Shown one piece after another: positions 8,339 through 16,932 of a stretch of DNA of 64,000 nt (position 1 is its first letter; every line of letters begins with the position of its first letter). The DNA lies in NCBI GenBank assembly GCA_015058275.1, contig SVCQ01000005.1, positions 1 through 64,000 on the forward strand. The letters are read 5' to 3'. Origin of the DNA: Clostridiales bacterium (lineage in GTDB: Bacteria; Bacillota; Clostridia; Peptostreptococcales; Anaerovoracaceae). The position numbers and the translations under genes were made by a program. Under the pieces are notes generated by a model. It saw only the letters and a program-made list of their open reading frames with translations, was not told the origin of the DNA and did not search any database.

Positions 8339-11300
8339 TTGCACTCTGGGACAGCAAGGTATTTTAGAATTTTACTGAGCGCACTTATGGTTCTGCTTAT
8401 CAGCGGAGCCTTATTTTCGTGCCCTCAAAACAGCTGGATGGCGTTTGCAGCAGGCGGGCAGACAGGCACGGAGCAGTCCGCTGAGAGCAAAGGAGCAAAG
8501 GGATCCGAAACAAAAGAAGACATAACGCTAAAAGCAGCAGGAGACGATGCCGGAGACGATGCCGGAGACGGCAATGTGACAGCTAAGGGAGATGTCAGTA
8601 CAAAAGCCGGAGAATTGTTCCGTGTCAAAAGAAGCAACGGTACTGTAGTAGGGGAATACTCTACCTGGAGTTCTGCGTATGATAATGCATCGTCAGGATA
8701 TACGATCGAAATCATCGGGGACGGCGTGACCCTTTTATTGGACTCTACCCTGACAATAACAAAGGATATCACTCTCACATCCGAGAATCCTGAAGCCAGG
8801 TGCACAATAAGGAACAGCACAAGCTCTTCCCGTATGATCAAAGTAAATGCGTGCACTTTGACTCTTAAAGATATCATCCTGGATGGTAATAATGTCCATC
8901 TGTCTAGTGACAGCGGAGCAATTGTCAGTGTCACAGGAACGAGTTCCAGAGCCGGTGTTCTTAATATCAAAGACGGAGCTGAGCTTAGGAACGGCTACTC
9001 CTCGGTAAATAACGGAGGGGCTGTAAATTTAGACAATTATGGAAAGGCCAACATGGATGGCGGCAGTATACATGACTGTTACGCAGAGAATGATGGAGGC
9101 GGAGTAAGCATAAATGGCATCAATGCTGTCTTCAATATGTCAGGGGGCACAATTGAAAAGTGCACATCAAATGACGGAACCTATTTTGCCGGAGGCGGGG
9201 TGTGCATATACAATGGCAAATTCTACATGTCCGGTAATGCCGAGATAAAGGACTGCAGGGCTCTTCGTGTTGGCGGCGGAGGAGTCGGAATAAACCATCA
9301 CGAACAGTTCTATATGTCCGGAGGGTCAATAACAGGCTGCTCGGCTCCTTCTTCAAGTGCCGGCGGCGGTGATGCCGTCGAGGCACATGGCGACTTCTAC
9401 ATGAGCGGAGGGGTTATTACCGGCAATTCTTCGAGTGGAATGGGCGCTGTTCGTTTCTACAGTTCAGGGGATGGTACAGGGGATGGAAGACTGTTCGTGT
9501 CGGGCAATCCGCAGATATATGGCAATGGAAACAGGAATGTATATATAGAAGACTGGTACCGATATAAAATACAGGTAAATGACACTTTGGATGAAGATGC
9601 TCTTATATATGTCTACGAGGACTATAAAGATGCCAAGACAGGTACGCAGTTCGGCAAATATGCGACCGGAAATAACAGCAATCTTCAGGTCTTCCGCAAT
9701 GACAGGAGACCGTTCCTCGCTGGCGCGGACGGCGGAAGCAATATGTTGGTCTGGAAACCGTTCCTGAATATCGTCGTCAAGGCTGATGATACTAATGGAG
9801 ATGTCCTTCCGGGCTCTGCTTTTGAACTGTACAGTAATAGCACAAAGGTATGGAGCGGGACTGCTGATGATAACGGCAGTATGGTGATCACAGGAGTGAA
9901 TGCCGGCAGCTATTCACTGAAGCAGACAGAAGCTGCGTACGGCGCGGCGCTGCCATACTACACATGGACGATAACTATTGACAGTAACGGTGAAGTCACA
10001 GCCTCCAGTACAAATTCCTGGGACACTGAACATGTGAGGGCGCCTGTGCCTGTAGTAATTGATGGAAGGATAGAAATATACGATCCGAACTATACTGTCT
10101 TTGAGATAGTAAACAATACTGCGTATAAATATAACTCATGGGGAGTAATGAGCGGCGAGGTCAATCTGTTTAATCTCGGAGCATTCGTTATTGACGATAA
10201 CGGCGAGTGGAGCCATTATAATCCGGGCATACTCGAAAGCGGACAGAGAGTAAGGCTCGCGCTATTATCATATGCCGGCAAGCCCTTTAGCCTGAATGGA
10301 GGGCTGCAAAACCCTGATACAAGTGTCCCTATCCCTGCAACGATATCGAATCAGAACGGCGAGACTGTTACCAGGATGATCCAGAATAATAATGACTATT
10401 ATAATCTGGGAAATCTTATCACCGGAGTACTTGCGGCGAGGGGAGAAACGGTCAGAGTCGTGCTGGGTGAGGAGCCTGTAACGAGGGTCCCGGTTTATGT
10501 ACGCAAGGAATGGAATACCGACGGCCATGATGACCTGAAAAAACCTGTTTCGTTTACTGTAGTCGGAATGCATCGTGACAGCGGACAGGATAAGTATGAT
10601 GAATACAGTCTTGCCGCATATACTCAGGAGAGCGGGAGTGAAACGGTATCCCAGCTGACATCCGCCGACGCGACAGACGACTCTGATGTATGGGAGAGAC
10701 TTGTCTGGGTAGACGAGTGCTGTACTGGCAATGGCGGCGCTCCTGTCTTTTTCCGAACCGGAGAGTTTCCGAACTATAATTACTTCTATTCAATTAAGGA
10801 GAACACGAGCAGTCAGGATGGAAACTGGGATGTGAGCTATAAGGATTTCCGTGACGGATCAACCAAGGAATACACATCCGAAAAGATCGTTGTGAATAAT
10901 GATTATAGTGTATACCGGATCTTTGCCAACAGGAATGCCAGAACTACCAGCACAATAAATGATGACACGGGAGCAAGTTCGGGAAAAAGGTTCTACGAAT
11001 ACTACTACAGCTCCTATCATTTCGATGCGATAAGGGAAGTAAAGATCAGATTCAATTATAAGGTAAATGGCGAGAGTGCTAAAAGAACTGCATTGTTCGT
11101 TGCCAGCGGACTGCCGAGCTTTAATATATTGGGTAGTAGTGGCGGCATACAGTTCACAAATATTAAAGTTCCGAACAACTGGACTATCGAAGCCAGAGAC
11201 ATCAGCGAAGTCTGGATAAACGGGAAAAAATTAAACTACGCGGCGACAGGCACTGCCATAAACACATTCAAAACGAATAACGAAGGCAATGCAATTACAA

Positions 11301-11818
11301 GAAGCAATCAAACAGCGTTGTTCAATGTAGGAATGAATTCCACAAAACCTGTATCAAACGTTTCGGCATTTGATTTTTCACAGAGCGAGCAGTTCTTTGA
11401 AATCACATCGTCCGAGTCATCGACCATCCGGGTGCCGCTGCTGCAGATGATCAATACTTACAAGGCCGGTTCCCGTAAAGTCATCCTGCGCAAGGTAAAG
11501 GGTAGTGCGCACACAGCTCAGAGCGGCAAGACATTCACTGTTTACAATGGTTCAAGCCAGACAGCGTACAAGCCTAAGGGTGAGAGCAGTCTCAGCAACC
11601 TCACATCGAAGTCGAGCGGCATAATCTGGATAGGAGAGCTTACAAACGGATGGTATATCATCAAGGAAAGCAGCCCGGAGAAGTACTTCTACCTGATAGT
11701 CACAGATTCGGGTGTATACGGCACTCTCGATTCTGACAACAACGACATGGTGGGCGGCTACGAGAGCAGAGACGATGCTCAGAACGCAGCAAAGCAAAAG
11801 TACAACAGCCTAAAATAG
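8339..11818 (+). CDS. Secreted beta-helix/Cna-B surface protein
   Basis: A 1159-aa extracellular protein, probably an adhesin. TTG start with AGGAGG at 8321-8326. Signal peptide about residues 1-38 (hydrophobic ILLSALMVLLISGALF, then AFAAGG). A charged linker with GDDAGDD repeats follows. Residues about 100-410 are a right-handed beta-helix with recurring NGG, MSGG and ITGC/ITGN turns, as in polymorphic outer-membrane-type repeats. A SpaA/Cna-B-like domain starts at about 477 (VLPGSAFELYSN) and another near 719 (VRKEWNTDGHDDLKK). The last ~115 residues form a domain shared with the 2941-aa protein downstream. There is no LPxTG motif and no C-terminal membrane helix, so attachment is unexplained. 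Its place beside pilin genes suggests a joint role at the surface. Confidence 0.85.
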   Translation: MHSGTARYFRILLSALMVLLISGALFSCPQNSWMAFAAGGQTGTEQSAESKGAKGSETKEDITLKAAGDDAGDDAGDGNVTAKGDVSTKAGELFRVKRSNGTVVGEYSTWSSAYDNASSGYTIEIIGDGVTLLLDSTLTITKDITLTSENPEARCTIRNSTSSSRMIKVNACTLTLKDIILDGNNVHLSSDSGAIVSVTGTSSRAGVLNIKDGAELRNGYSSVNNGGAVNLDNYGKANMDGGSIHDCYAENDGGGVSINGINAVFNMSGGTIEKCTSNDGTYFAGGGVCIYNGKFYMSGNAEIKDCRALRVGGGGVGINHHEQFYMSGGSITGCSAPSSSAGGGDAVEAHGDFYMSGGVITGNSSSGMGAVRFYSSGDGTGDGRLFVSGNPQIYGNGNRNVYIEDWYRYKIQVNDTLDEDALIYVYEDYKDAKTGTQFGKYATGNNSNLQVFRNDRRPFLAGADGGSNMLVWKPFLNIVVKADDTNGDVLPGSAFELYSNSTKVWSGTADDNGSMVITGVNAGSYSLKQTEAAYGAALPYYTWTITIDSNGEVTASSTNSWDTEHVRAPVPVVIDGRIEIYDPNYTVFEIVNNTAYKYNSWGVMSGEVNLFNLGAFVIDDNGEWSHYNPGILESGQRVRLALLSYAGKPFSLNGGLQNPDTSVPIPATISNQNGETVTRMIQNNNDYYNLGNLITGVLAARGETVRVVLGEEPVTRVPVYVRKEWNTDGHDDLKKPVSFTVVGMHRDSGQDKYDEYSLAAYTQESGSETVSQLTSADATDDSDVWERLVWVDECCTGNGGAPVFFRTGEFPNYNYFYSIKENTSSQDGNWDVSYKDFRDGSTKEYTSEKIVVNNDYSVYRIFANRNARTTSTINDDTGASSGKRFYEYYYSSYHFDAIREVKIRFNYKVNGESAKRTALFVASGLPSFNILGSSGGIQFTNIKVPNNWTIEARDISEVWINGKKLNYAATGTAINTFKTNNEGNAITRSNQTALFNVGMNSTKPVSNVSAFDFSQSEQFFEITSSESSTIRVPLLQMINTYKAGSRKVILRKVKGSAHTAQSGKTFTVYNGSSQTAYKPKGESSLSNLTSKSSGIIWIGELTNGWYIIKESSPEKYFYLIVTDSGVYGTLDSDNNDMVGGYESRDDAQNAAKQKYNSLK

Positions 11819-11893
11819 CAATAGTACAACAGCTTGTAACAGAAGGTTTAATTATCACAGGAATTGTGCTAACATCAACGTGTATGTAATGAG

Positions 11894-11917
11894 GGCGGTT
11901 TGGGACTTAGAACTGCC
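11894..11917 (+). promoter_or_regulatory. Leader hairpin before the prepilin operon
   Basis: GGCGGTT (11894-11900) pairs with AACTGCC (11911-11917, one G-T pair) 15 bases before the first prepilin gene. With no T-run it is not a terminator. It may shape the leader of the operon mRNA. It fits no riboswitch class I could recognise. Confidence 0.35.
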
Positions 11918-11932
11918 GCAATATAAGAGATA

Positions 11933-12661
11933 ATGCACGCAGATACTAAAGCAAATAGCAGAATACGGGCAAAGCTGAGATCGCAGACAGGTGCTTCGAT
12001 CAGTTTTGCTTTGCTCTTATTCCTGGTGTGCGCTTCGCTCAGCGCGCTTATACTCGTGGCCGGCACTACTGCCGCGGGCCGTATCAGCAATATAGCCGAG
12101 ACTGATCAGAGCTACTACGCCGTAACCTCTGCCGCCGATCTGGTGGTGGATATGATGGACGGCGATGATAATGCAGTGTCGGTATTTGAGGTAAACGGTA
12201 AAGCAGTATCCTTTGATAAGCCTATGTACAAGATAAGCAATGAGGACATAGGAATGGAGAAGGACCCTGTCAGCGAGGAGACCGAGGCTTATGTAGCGGA
12301 GGGCTCAACTGAGACGACCGGCACTGCAGATTCAAACAGTAATATGAAGACTTACCTCGCAATGATCTGCGCCGGAGATGAGAGCTACACTAACGGAACC
12401 AAGTGGACTGTCAATGTAGACGGCAACGAGGATATGGCTGTTACTGTCGAGCCGCAGTTGAACGGTGATACTCTAACACTGTGGGTATACAACAACAGGA
12501 CAAGCGCGAAGTACAAGCCATTCAAGCTTGCGCTGCAGTTCAAGACGACAAGCGCAGCCAAAAATCCGCCTATCACTGTCCACGACGACTATACGATTAC
12601 CAACTCACATGAGGTCAAATGGAGCTTCGCCAGGATGGTAAGCTCGTATGATGCCGGTTAG
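11933..12661 (+). CDS. Prepilin-like protein without Glu5
   Basis: A 242-aa protein with a short positive leader ending at Gly20, then one hydrophobic helix (SISFALLLFLVCASLSALIL) and a soluble C-terminal part. This is the class III signal layout of type IV pilins and pseudopilins, processed by a PilD-type peptidase. The mature protein would start ASISF: position +5 is Phe, not the usual Glu. Lack of Glu5 is known for tip-forming GspK/PilX-type minor pseudopilins, so I infer a tip or initiation subunit. TadE-like is an alternative. It is the first of four consecutive genes 15-70 bp apart, probably one operon. No assembly ATPase, platform protein or prepilin peptidase is present in the window. 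Confidence 0.7.
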   Translation: MHADTKANSRIRAKLRSQTGASISFALLLFLVCASLSALILVAGTTAAGRISNIAETDQSYYAVTSAADLVVDMMDGDDNAVSVFEVNGKAVSFDKPMYKISNEDIGMEKDPVSEETEAYVAEGSTETTGTADSNSNMKTYLAMICAGDESYTNGTKWTVNVDGNEDMAVTVEPQLNGDTLTLWVYNNRTSAKYKPFKLALQFKTTSAAKNPPITVHDDYTITNSHEVKWSFARMVSSYDAG

Positions 12662-12676
12662 GCACAATATACAGAT

Positions 12677-13084
12677 ATGACAGACAAGGAAAGACTCACG
12701 GCAAAAGTCAATAATAAGCTCAGCAGTAACGCCGGTGAATCGATCGCTGAGACTCTCGTCGCGCTCCTGATATCCGCGCTCGCTCTTGTGATGCTTGCCG
12801 GCTCTATCTATGCCGCTTCCAACATGGTCACAAGGAGCAGAGAGCAGCTCAAAAAGTACTACAGAGCCAACGAGATCATGGTAACTTCAGGCAGTGCGGA
12901 CAGCCTTGATTATGTGGACAAGGCGACGAAAAACGTAACGATAGAAGGCGCTTCGCTTGATACGCCGGACATGCCGGGGCATTACAGCGTGGAGATGTAT
13001 ACCAATTCGGCCTTCCCTAAAAAGGCGGTATCGGCATACAGATTAAATGAGTATGTACCTCCGGAGACTTCGACCGGAGACTAG
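12677..13084 (+). CDS. Small prepilin-like protein
   Basis: A 135-aa class III signal protein: leader ending SSNAG20, then mature ESIAETLVALLISALALVM with Glu at +5 as in genuine pilins. The soluble domain is short (about 90 residues) and I do not recognise it. Starts 15 bases after its neighbour, so probably co-transcribed. Likely a minor pseudopilin that assembles with the genes on either side. Confidence 0.7.
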   Translation: MTDKERLTAKVNNKLSSNAGESIAETLVALLISALALVMLAGSIYAASNMVTRSREQLKKYYRANEIMVTSGSADSLDYVDKATKNVTIEGASLDTPDMPGHYSVEMYTNSAFPKKAVSAYRLNEYVPPETSTGD

Positions 13085-13103
13085 TACTCTGTAACAGTTA
13101 AAA

Positions 13104-13132
13104 GTGTCTTTCTGAACGAAGTGAAGAATCTC
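13104..13132. repeat. REP-like motif copy inside pilin operon
   Basis: Matches the end of the repeat at 38593-38620: both read (T/C)GAACGAAGTGA(A/G)GAATCTC with GTC(T/A)TTC in front. The motif sits in the gap between two prepilin genes. A GTG inside it could be mistaken for a start codon. Confidence 0.55.
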
Positions 13133-13150
13133 ATAAGAGTAGACAGATAT

Positions 13151-13792
13151 ATGCAGAGGATGATAGAGACAGCAAAGCACAAGATCAAAAGCAGCAGGGC
13201 TTTCACGATGGCGGAGGCTCTTGTTGCCATGCTTATACTGCTGATGGTGTCGGTGATCGTGGCGACCGGTATCCCGGCTGCCATGAGAGCCTACAACAAT
13301 GTAGTGCTCGCGTCCAATGCCGAGGTACTGCTATCGACTACCATGACCGCTCTTAGAAATGAGCTGGGCATGGCTACGGATATCAGGGTGCTGGATACTG
13401 ATGGAGAAGTTGTGAACGGTGAGGGCGCTGTGTCCGGCATATCTGTTATCTATTACAACGAGGCCACCGGATCCGAGTCGGAGATATTCCTTAAGACGTC
13501 AGGAGATGTTACCGACATAATGTACAAGCGCTATGCGGCTGATTCACTTTTGGGGAATAAGGCCTCGACTGTCGAGCAGCGCATAGTCACAAAAGAGGCG
13601 GCCGACAAGGACAAGGACCTGCATGTCAAATACAGCGGCGTCAGCTATGACAAGTCCAAGGGCGTATTCACATTCACCGGCCTGGCCGTTACAAAAGGTG
13701 ACGGCAGCGACACTCTGGCGGCCATAAAGAACGACGACAATTCAGCAGGCAATTATTCGATACGTATAATCACAGACCACACTGAGGGCTGA
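13151..13792 (+). CDS. Prepilin-like protein
   Basis: About 213 aa from ATG 13151. A GTG at 13121 is in frame but lies inside a repeat copy (13104-13132) and has no ribosome site, so I prefer the later start; ATG 13160 is also possible. Leader, then SRA/FTMAEALVAMLILLMV: the residue before the cleavage point is Ala rather than Gly, which prepilin peptidases can tolerate, and Glu is at +5. A soluble domain of about 170 residues follows (AEVLLSTTMTALRNELG), typical of the helical stalk of minor pilins. Third gene of the four-gene operon. Confidence 0.7.
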   Translation: MQRMIETAKHKIKSSRAFTMAEALVAMLILLMVSVIVATGIPAAMRAYNNVVLASNAEVLLSTTMTALRNELGMATDIRVLDTDGEVVNGEGAVSGISVIYYNEATGSESEIFLKTSGDVTDIMYKRYAADSLLGNKASTVEQRIVTKEAADKDKDLHVKYSGVSYDKSKGVFTFTGLAVTKGDGSDTLAAIKNDDNSAGNYSIRIITDHTEG

Positions 13793-13808
13793 TAACATAC
13801 AATAACTG

Positions 13809-16685
13809 ATGACAGTAAGGAACGGACGAGAACTTAATAAGGGATACCGCAGACTGAGATCCGACAGGGGTATGACGATGGCCGAGATGCTCATAACCGT
13901 AGCCATCCTCATGGTCCTGATGGGAGTCGCTTTTGTTGGTCTGATCAATTATCAGAAGCTGATGGCGCAGTCAGAGAGAGACGGCTACGCCAAGCAGATC
14001 TTTATCGCGGCCCAAAATCACCTGACGATGGCCAGAGGTGAGGGATATCTCGGTGTCGCGGACAAAGACGTTCTGGAGAATAAGGAAGATGCCGAAAAGG
14101 CAGCGATAATTGGTAACGCATCAAGCTCCGGCAAGCGTTACTTCGTTGTTAACAAAGGAGATGCCTTTACGGGCGACGGAGGCGGTCAAACGACCTCGAT
14201 CATCGACCAGATGCTGCCGTTCGGAGCAGTCGACGAGACTATAAGGCTAGGCGGCAGCTATATAATCGAGTACGATCCGGAGACCGCTACGGTATACAAT
14301 GTCTTTTACTGCAGCACAGGCTCCGGCAAATTTGACCACGAGCTCACTGCTGGGGAATATACCAGCACTACCGGCTTCAGCGGATATGTCGATGAGTATA
14401 ATGACGACGGCTCAGTAAAGACGAACAGAAAGGCAAAGCGCCGCAATGACTTCCATGACGGCAAGATACTCGGATGGTACGGCGGGGCTGATCTTGACGC
14501 GCTTGAGGTTCCGCTCAAGGCGCCTACCGTAACCGTGGACAACGGGGATGTCCTTAAAGTCACTATTAAGGACAATAATACTCTCTCAGGAGACCCGGCA
14601 ACATACGGTGAGATCAAGCTCTTCATTACAGGTAAGACCAATGGAGCGAGGAAGGCCATATACATCAAGGCGCACAGCAGTAATACAGCCGGTGTTACAT
14701 CCATAGCTACGGACAGCAGCACGGGAGGCCGTCTCGACAATTCGGGATCCGTGAGTGGCAGCTATGTATACATACTCGATGATATAACATCTTCTACTAA
14801 TCACTTTTACGATCTCAAAGGTGACAGCAGCGGAAATATGATTGCCGGAGATGATATAGAGATAAGGGCGGTATCCTACAGCAGCCAGAAGATCTCCAAT
14901 ATCGCGTACAGCGATCCGGTAGAGACAAACAGCCTCTATGAGGAGGTCGCGAAGCCAAAGGATGTCGACCCTGACAAATCCTATGGCGATAATGACAGAT
15001 ACGCGTATATCAGCAGCATCAGACATCTCGAGAATCTCGACCCTTCAGTGTCCAAAACGGGGTATGAGATATCAGGTGGCAGTACCGACAAAAAGCTCAA
15101 AAATGTCCGCGCGTATCAGACTGCGGACCTTGACTGGGATGCTTTTAAGGATAATACAAACGGAGACAGCACAACAGTATACGACAGTTATGGTGATAAT
15201 TATAATGGCTACTGTCCTTTATACATAAATGAAAGTCTGGTATATGACGGCCTTAGGCACAGTGTGTCAGATATCACTACAAACAGCGTAGAATTTGCAG
15301 GTATGTTTGCCAAATATGGTGTATCAGGTACTCCATCGGCAATAAAGAACCTGAGGCTTATAGACTTCAATATTACAGGAGGCGATGCTACAGGCGCGCT
15401 TGCAGGCAATATCACGAATACTACCGTATACAATGTAATTGCGTATAATACAAAGAGTTTTGACAAACTTAAAGTAGCTACGATAAAAGATGAAGGAGCA
15501 GGAGGCGTCGGCGGACTTATCGGCTCTATGGACAGAACTTCTGTCCTAAAGTACTGCGGTGCTGCACTGGTGGTACAGGGAGGCGGAGGACAGAGTGCCG
15601 GCGGACTTGTCGGCGCGGTTGCCGGGTCTGCAACTATTGATGCGTGCTACTCTGCCGGTCATACAGACGAAGGCACATACTTTGAGGACGGCGATCTGGG
15701 CAATGATGATAAGGCGATATATAATGTCAGCCTGCCAAGTACCGGCAATGCCGGCGGTCTTGTCGGTGAAGCCGATGCGGCTACCATCATAAATTGCTAC
15801 TCTACCTGCTCGGCCAAAACCGGTAATGGCGGCAACGCCGGTGGACTTGTCGGGCATTCAAGCGGTAATATAATCAACTGTTACTGCACGGGACTTGTGA
15901 CAGGCGATAACGCCTTTATAGGCAGGAATGATTCCGCAACGATCAGCGGCTGTCAATACCTTGAGATCATCAATGAAGTTGAGGGCAACGACGGCTACAC
16001 CTACAAGGGGACCGGAGCATCGAAAGCCTCTGTAACGGCTATAGATGATGACGCTGATTCGTACGAGTCTGTTGTAAGCGGCAGATCCAAATGGAACAGA
16101 GCGTTCCCGTATGATCCTGTCCTGAGGAGCTATTATCACAACGGAGACAAGTATCTCTATAACTTCAAGACCGTTACTCAGCTCGAGCAGTCCGCAAAGA
16201 GTCACAAGGAGAGCACCAAGCTCAACAAGAAGAGCAGCCTCTTTGTCAACTCGCATTACGGAGACTGGCCTGCTCCGGAGCGCTTCGTTATCAACGGCAA
16301 CGGATCGGGTTCGTCTTCGGGCAGCGGAGACGATGATGACGAGCCATCAGGAGGAGAGAGCGAACCGGATCCTTACGGAGGCAAGGCTTATATTCTCAAA
16401 GAGGTCGGATCAGGCACAGATGATAATGGAAAGTATTACAAAGAGTATCAGCTGTCGCTCAAGAACACTACCGGAGCAACGCAGAACTCTCTTAGCGTCG
16501 TAATGGATGTGAAGGGCAGCGGAACTGTTGCAACTATCGGCGGACATGTTTCCGGCACCGTAGAAGGAAATAAAGTCACGATAGTGTTCAATAACGGGGG
16601 CAGCCCTATTGCGGTAGATCAGGAATTCGTAGGCCTTTACCTGAGAGTCACGGGCACGGATGGTACAGAATTCAGCCTGGAGTAG
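13809..16685 (+). CDS. Giant prepilin-like adhesin with GLUG-type repeats
   Basis: A 958-aa protein with a pilin N-terminus: 21-residue leader ending in Gly, mature MTMAEMLITVAILMVLMGVAF with Glu at +5, then the pilin stalk helix (GYAKQIFIAAQNHLTMARG). Ordinary minor pilins are 150-250 aa; here a very large domain is attached. About residues 560-700 hold GLUG-like beta-helix repeats (AGGLVGAV, AGGLVGEA, AGGLVGHS, each followed by INCY/DACYSAG), as in secreted adhesins. An acidic Ser/Gly/Asp linker (about 830-858) leads to a final ~100-residue beta-rich domain that resembles a carbohydrate-binding fold. I infer an adhesive subunit displayed by a type IV pilus-like fibre. Last gene of the operon, followed by a strong hairpin. 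Confidence 0.75.
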   Translation: MTVRNGRELNKGYRRLRSDRGMTMAEMLITVAILMVLMGVAFVGLINYQKLMAQSERDGYAKQIFIAAQNHLTMARGEGYLGVADKDVLENKEDAEKAAIIGNASSSGKRYFVVNKGDAFTGDGGGQTTSIIDQMLPFGAVDETIRLGGSYIIEYDPETATVYNVFYCSTGSGKFDHELTAGEYTSTTGFSGYVDEYNDDGSVKTNRKAKRRNDFHDGKILGWYGGADLDALEVPLKAPTVTVDNGDVLKVTIKDNNTLSGDPATYGEIKLFITGKTNGARKAIYIKAHSSNTAGVTSIATDSSTGGRLDNSGSVSGSYVYILDDITSSTNHFYDLKGDSSGNMIAGDDIEIRAVSYSSQKISNIAYSDPVETNSLYEEVAKPKDVDPDKSYGDNDRYAYISSIRHLENLDPSVSKTGYEISGGSTDKKLKNVRAYQTADLDWDAFKDNTNGDSTTVYDSYGDNYNGYCPLYINESLVYDGLRHSVSDITTNSVEFAGMFAKYGVSGTPSAIKNLRLIDFNITGGDATGALAGNITNTTVYNVIAYNTKSFDKLKVATIKDEGAGGVGGLIGSMDRTSVLKYCGAALVVQGGGGQSAGGLVGAVAGSATIDACYSAGHTDEGTYFEDGDLGNDDKAIYNVSLPSTGNAGGLVGEADAATIINCYSTCSAKTGNGGNAGGLVGHSSGNIINCYCTGLVTGDNAFIGRNDSATISGCQYLEIINEVEGNDGYTYKGTGASKASVTAIDDDADSYESVVSGRSKWNRAFPYDPVLRSYYHNGDKYLYNFKTVTQLEQSAKSHKESTKLNKKSSLFVNSHYGDWPAPERFVINGNGSGSSSGSGDDDDEPSGGESEPDPYGGKAYILKEVGSGTDDNGKYYKEYQLSLKNTTGATQNSLSVVMDVKGSGTVATIGGHVSGTVEGNKVTIVFNNGGSPIAVDQEFVGLYLRVTGTDGTEFSLE

Positions 16686-16734
16686 GCCCTGCCGCGAATC
16701 AACAGTAATCATCTAACAATAATCGATCAAAGCC

Positions 16735-16810
16735 AAAACTCGAAGAAATATTCTAATCTGTAGATTTTTAACGCTAAAAATCTCTCAAAATGAATATTTC
16801 TTCGAGTTTT
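16735..16810. terminator. 19-bp perfect inverted repeat with nested stem
   Basis: Arms 16735-16753 and 16792-16810 are perfectly complementary over 19 bp (AAAACTCGAAGAAATATTC). Between them a second 8-bp stem (AGATTTTT 16762-16769 with AAAAATCT 16776-16783) is nested. A-runs and T-runs at the outer edges suit a bidirectional terminator after the pilin operon. A small non-coding mobile element or cruciform is possible. Confidence 0.7.
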
Positions 16811-16812
16811 TG

Positions 16813-16841
16813 ATTGTCTGATGGTGCTTGCGTAGTATAAT
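16813..16841 (+). promoter_or_regulatory. Promoter with shared 22-bp element, giant surface protein
   Basis: TATAAT at 16836-16841 sits at the end of a 22-bp element (16820-16841) that recurs with a single mismatch at 25779-25800 before the dCache-GGDEF gene. The common core is GATGGTGC, one variable base, TGCGTAG, then TATAAT. The -35 region (16813-16819) is only weakly TTGACA-like, so an activator or extended -10 contacts may help. Confidence 0.6.
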
Positions 16842-16895
16842 AACTACGTATAGGTATGTTACATACAAAGTCAATTGTTGGGGAATTGGCCGCGT

Positions 16896-16914
16896 CCTGT
16901 CTACAGCAGACAGG
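16896..16914 (+). promoter_or_regulatory. Leader hairpin before giant surface protein
   Basis: CCTGTCT (16896-16902) and AGACAGG (16908-16914) form a 7-bp perfect stem with a 5-nt loop, ending about 18 bases before the start codon and just before the ribosome site. It could influence translation or mRNA stability. No riboswitch family was recognised. Confidence 0.4.
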
Positions 16915-16932
16915 ATCATCTAGGGAAGAAGA

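Noticed and set aside
11819-11932. c-di-GMP riboswitch before the pilin operon
   Set aside because: A hairpin is present (11894-11917) but the conserved core bases of c-di-GMP-I or -II aptamers were not found here or before the two surface protein genes.
13121-13150. GTG start for the third prepilin gene
   Set aside because: The GTG lies inside a dispersed repeat (13104-13132) and has no ribosome site; ATG 13151 keeps a normal leader length.
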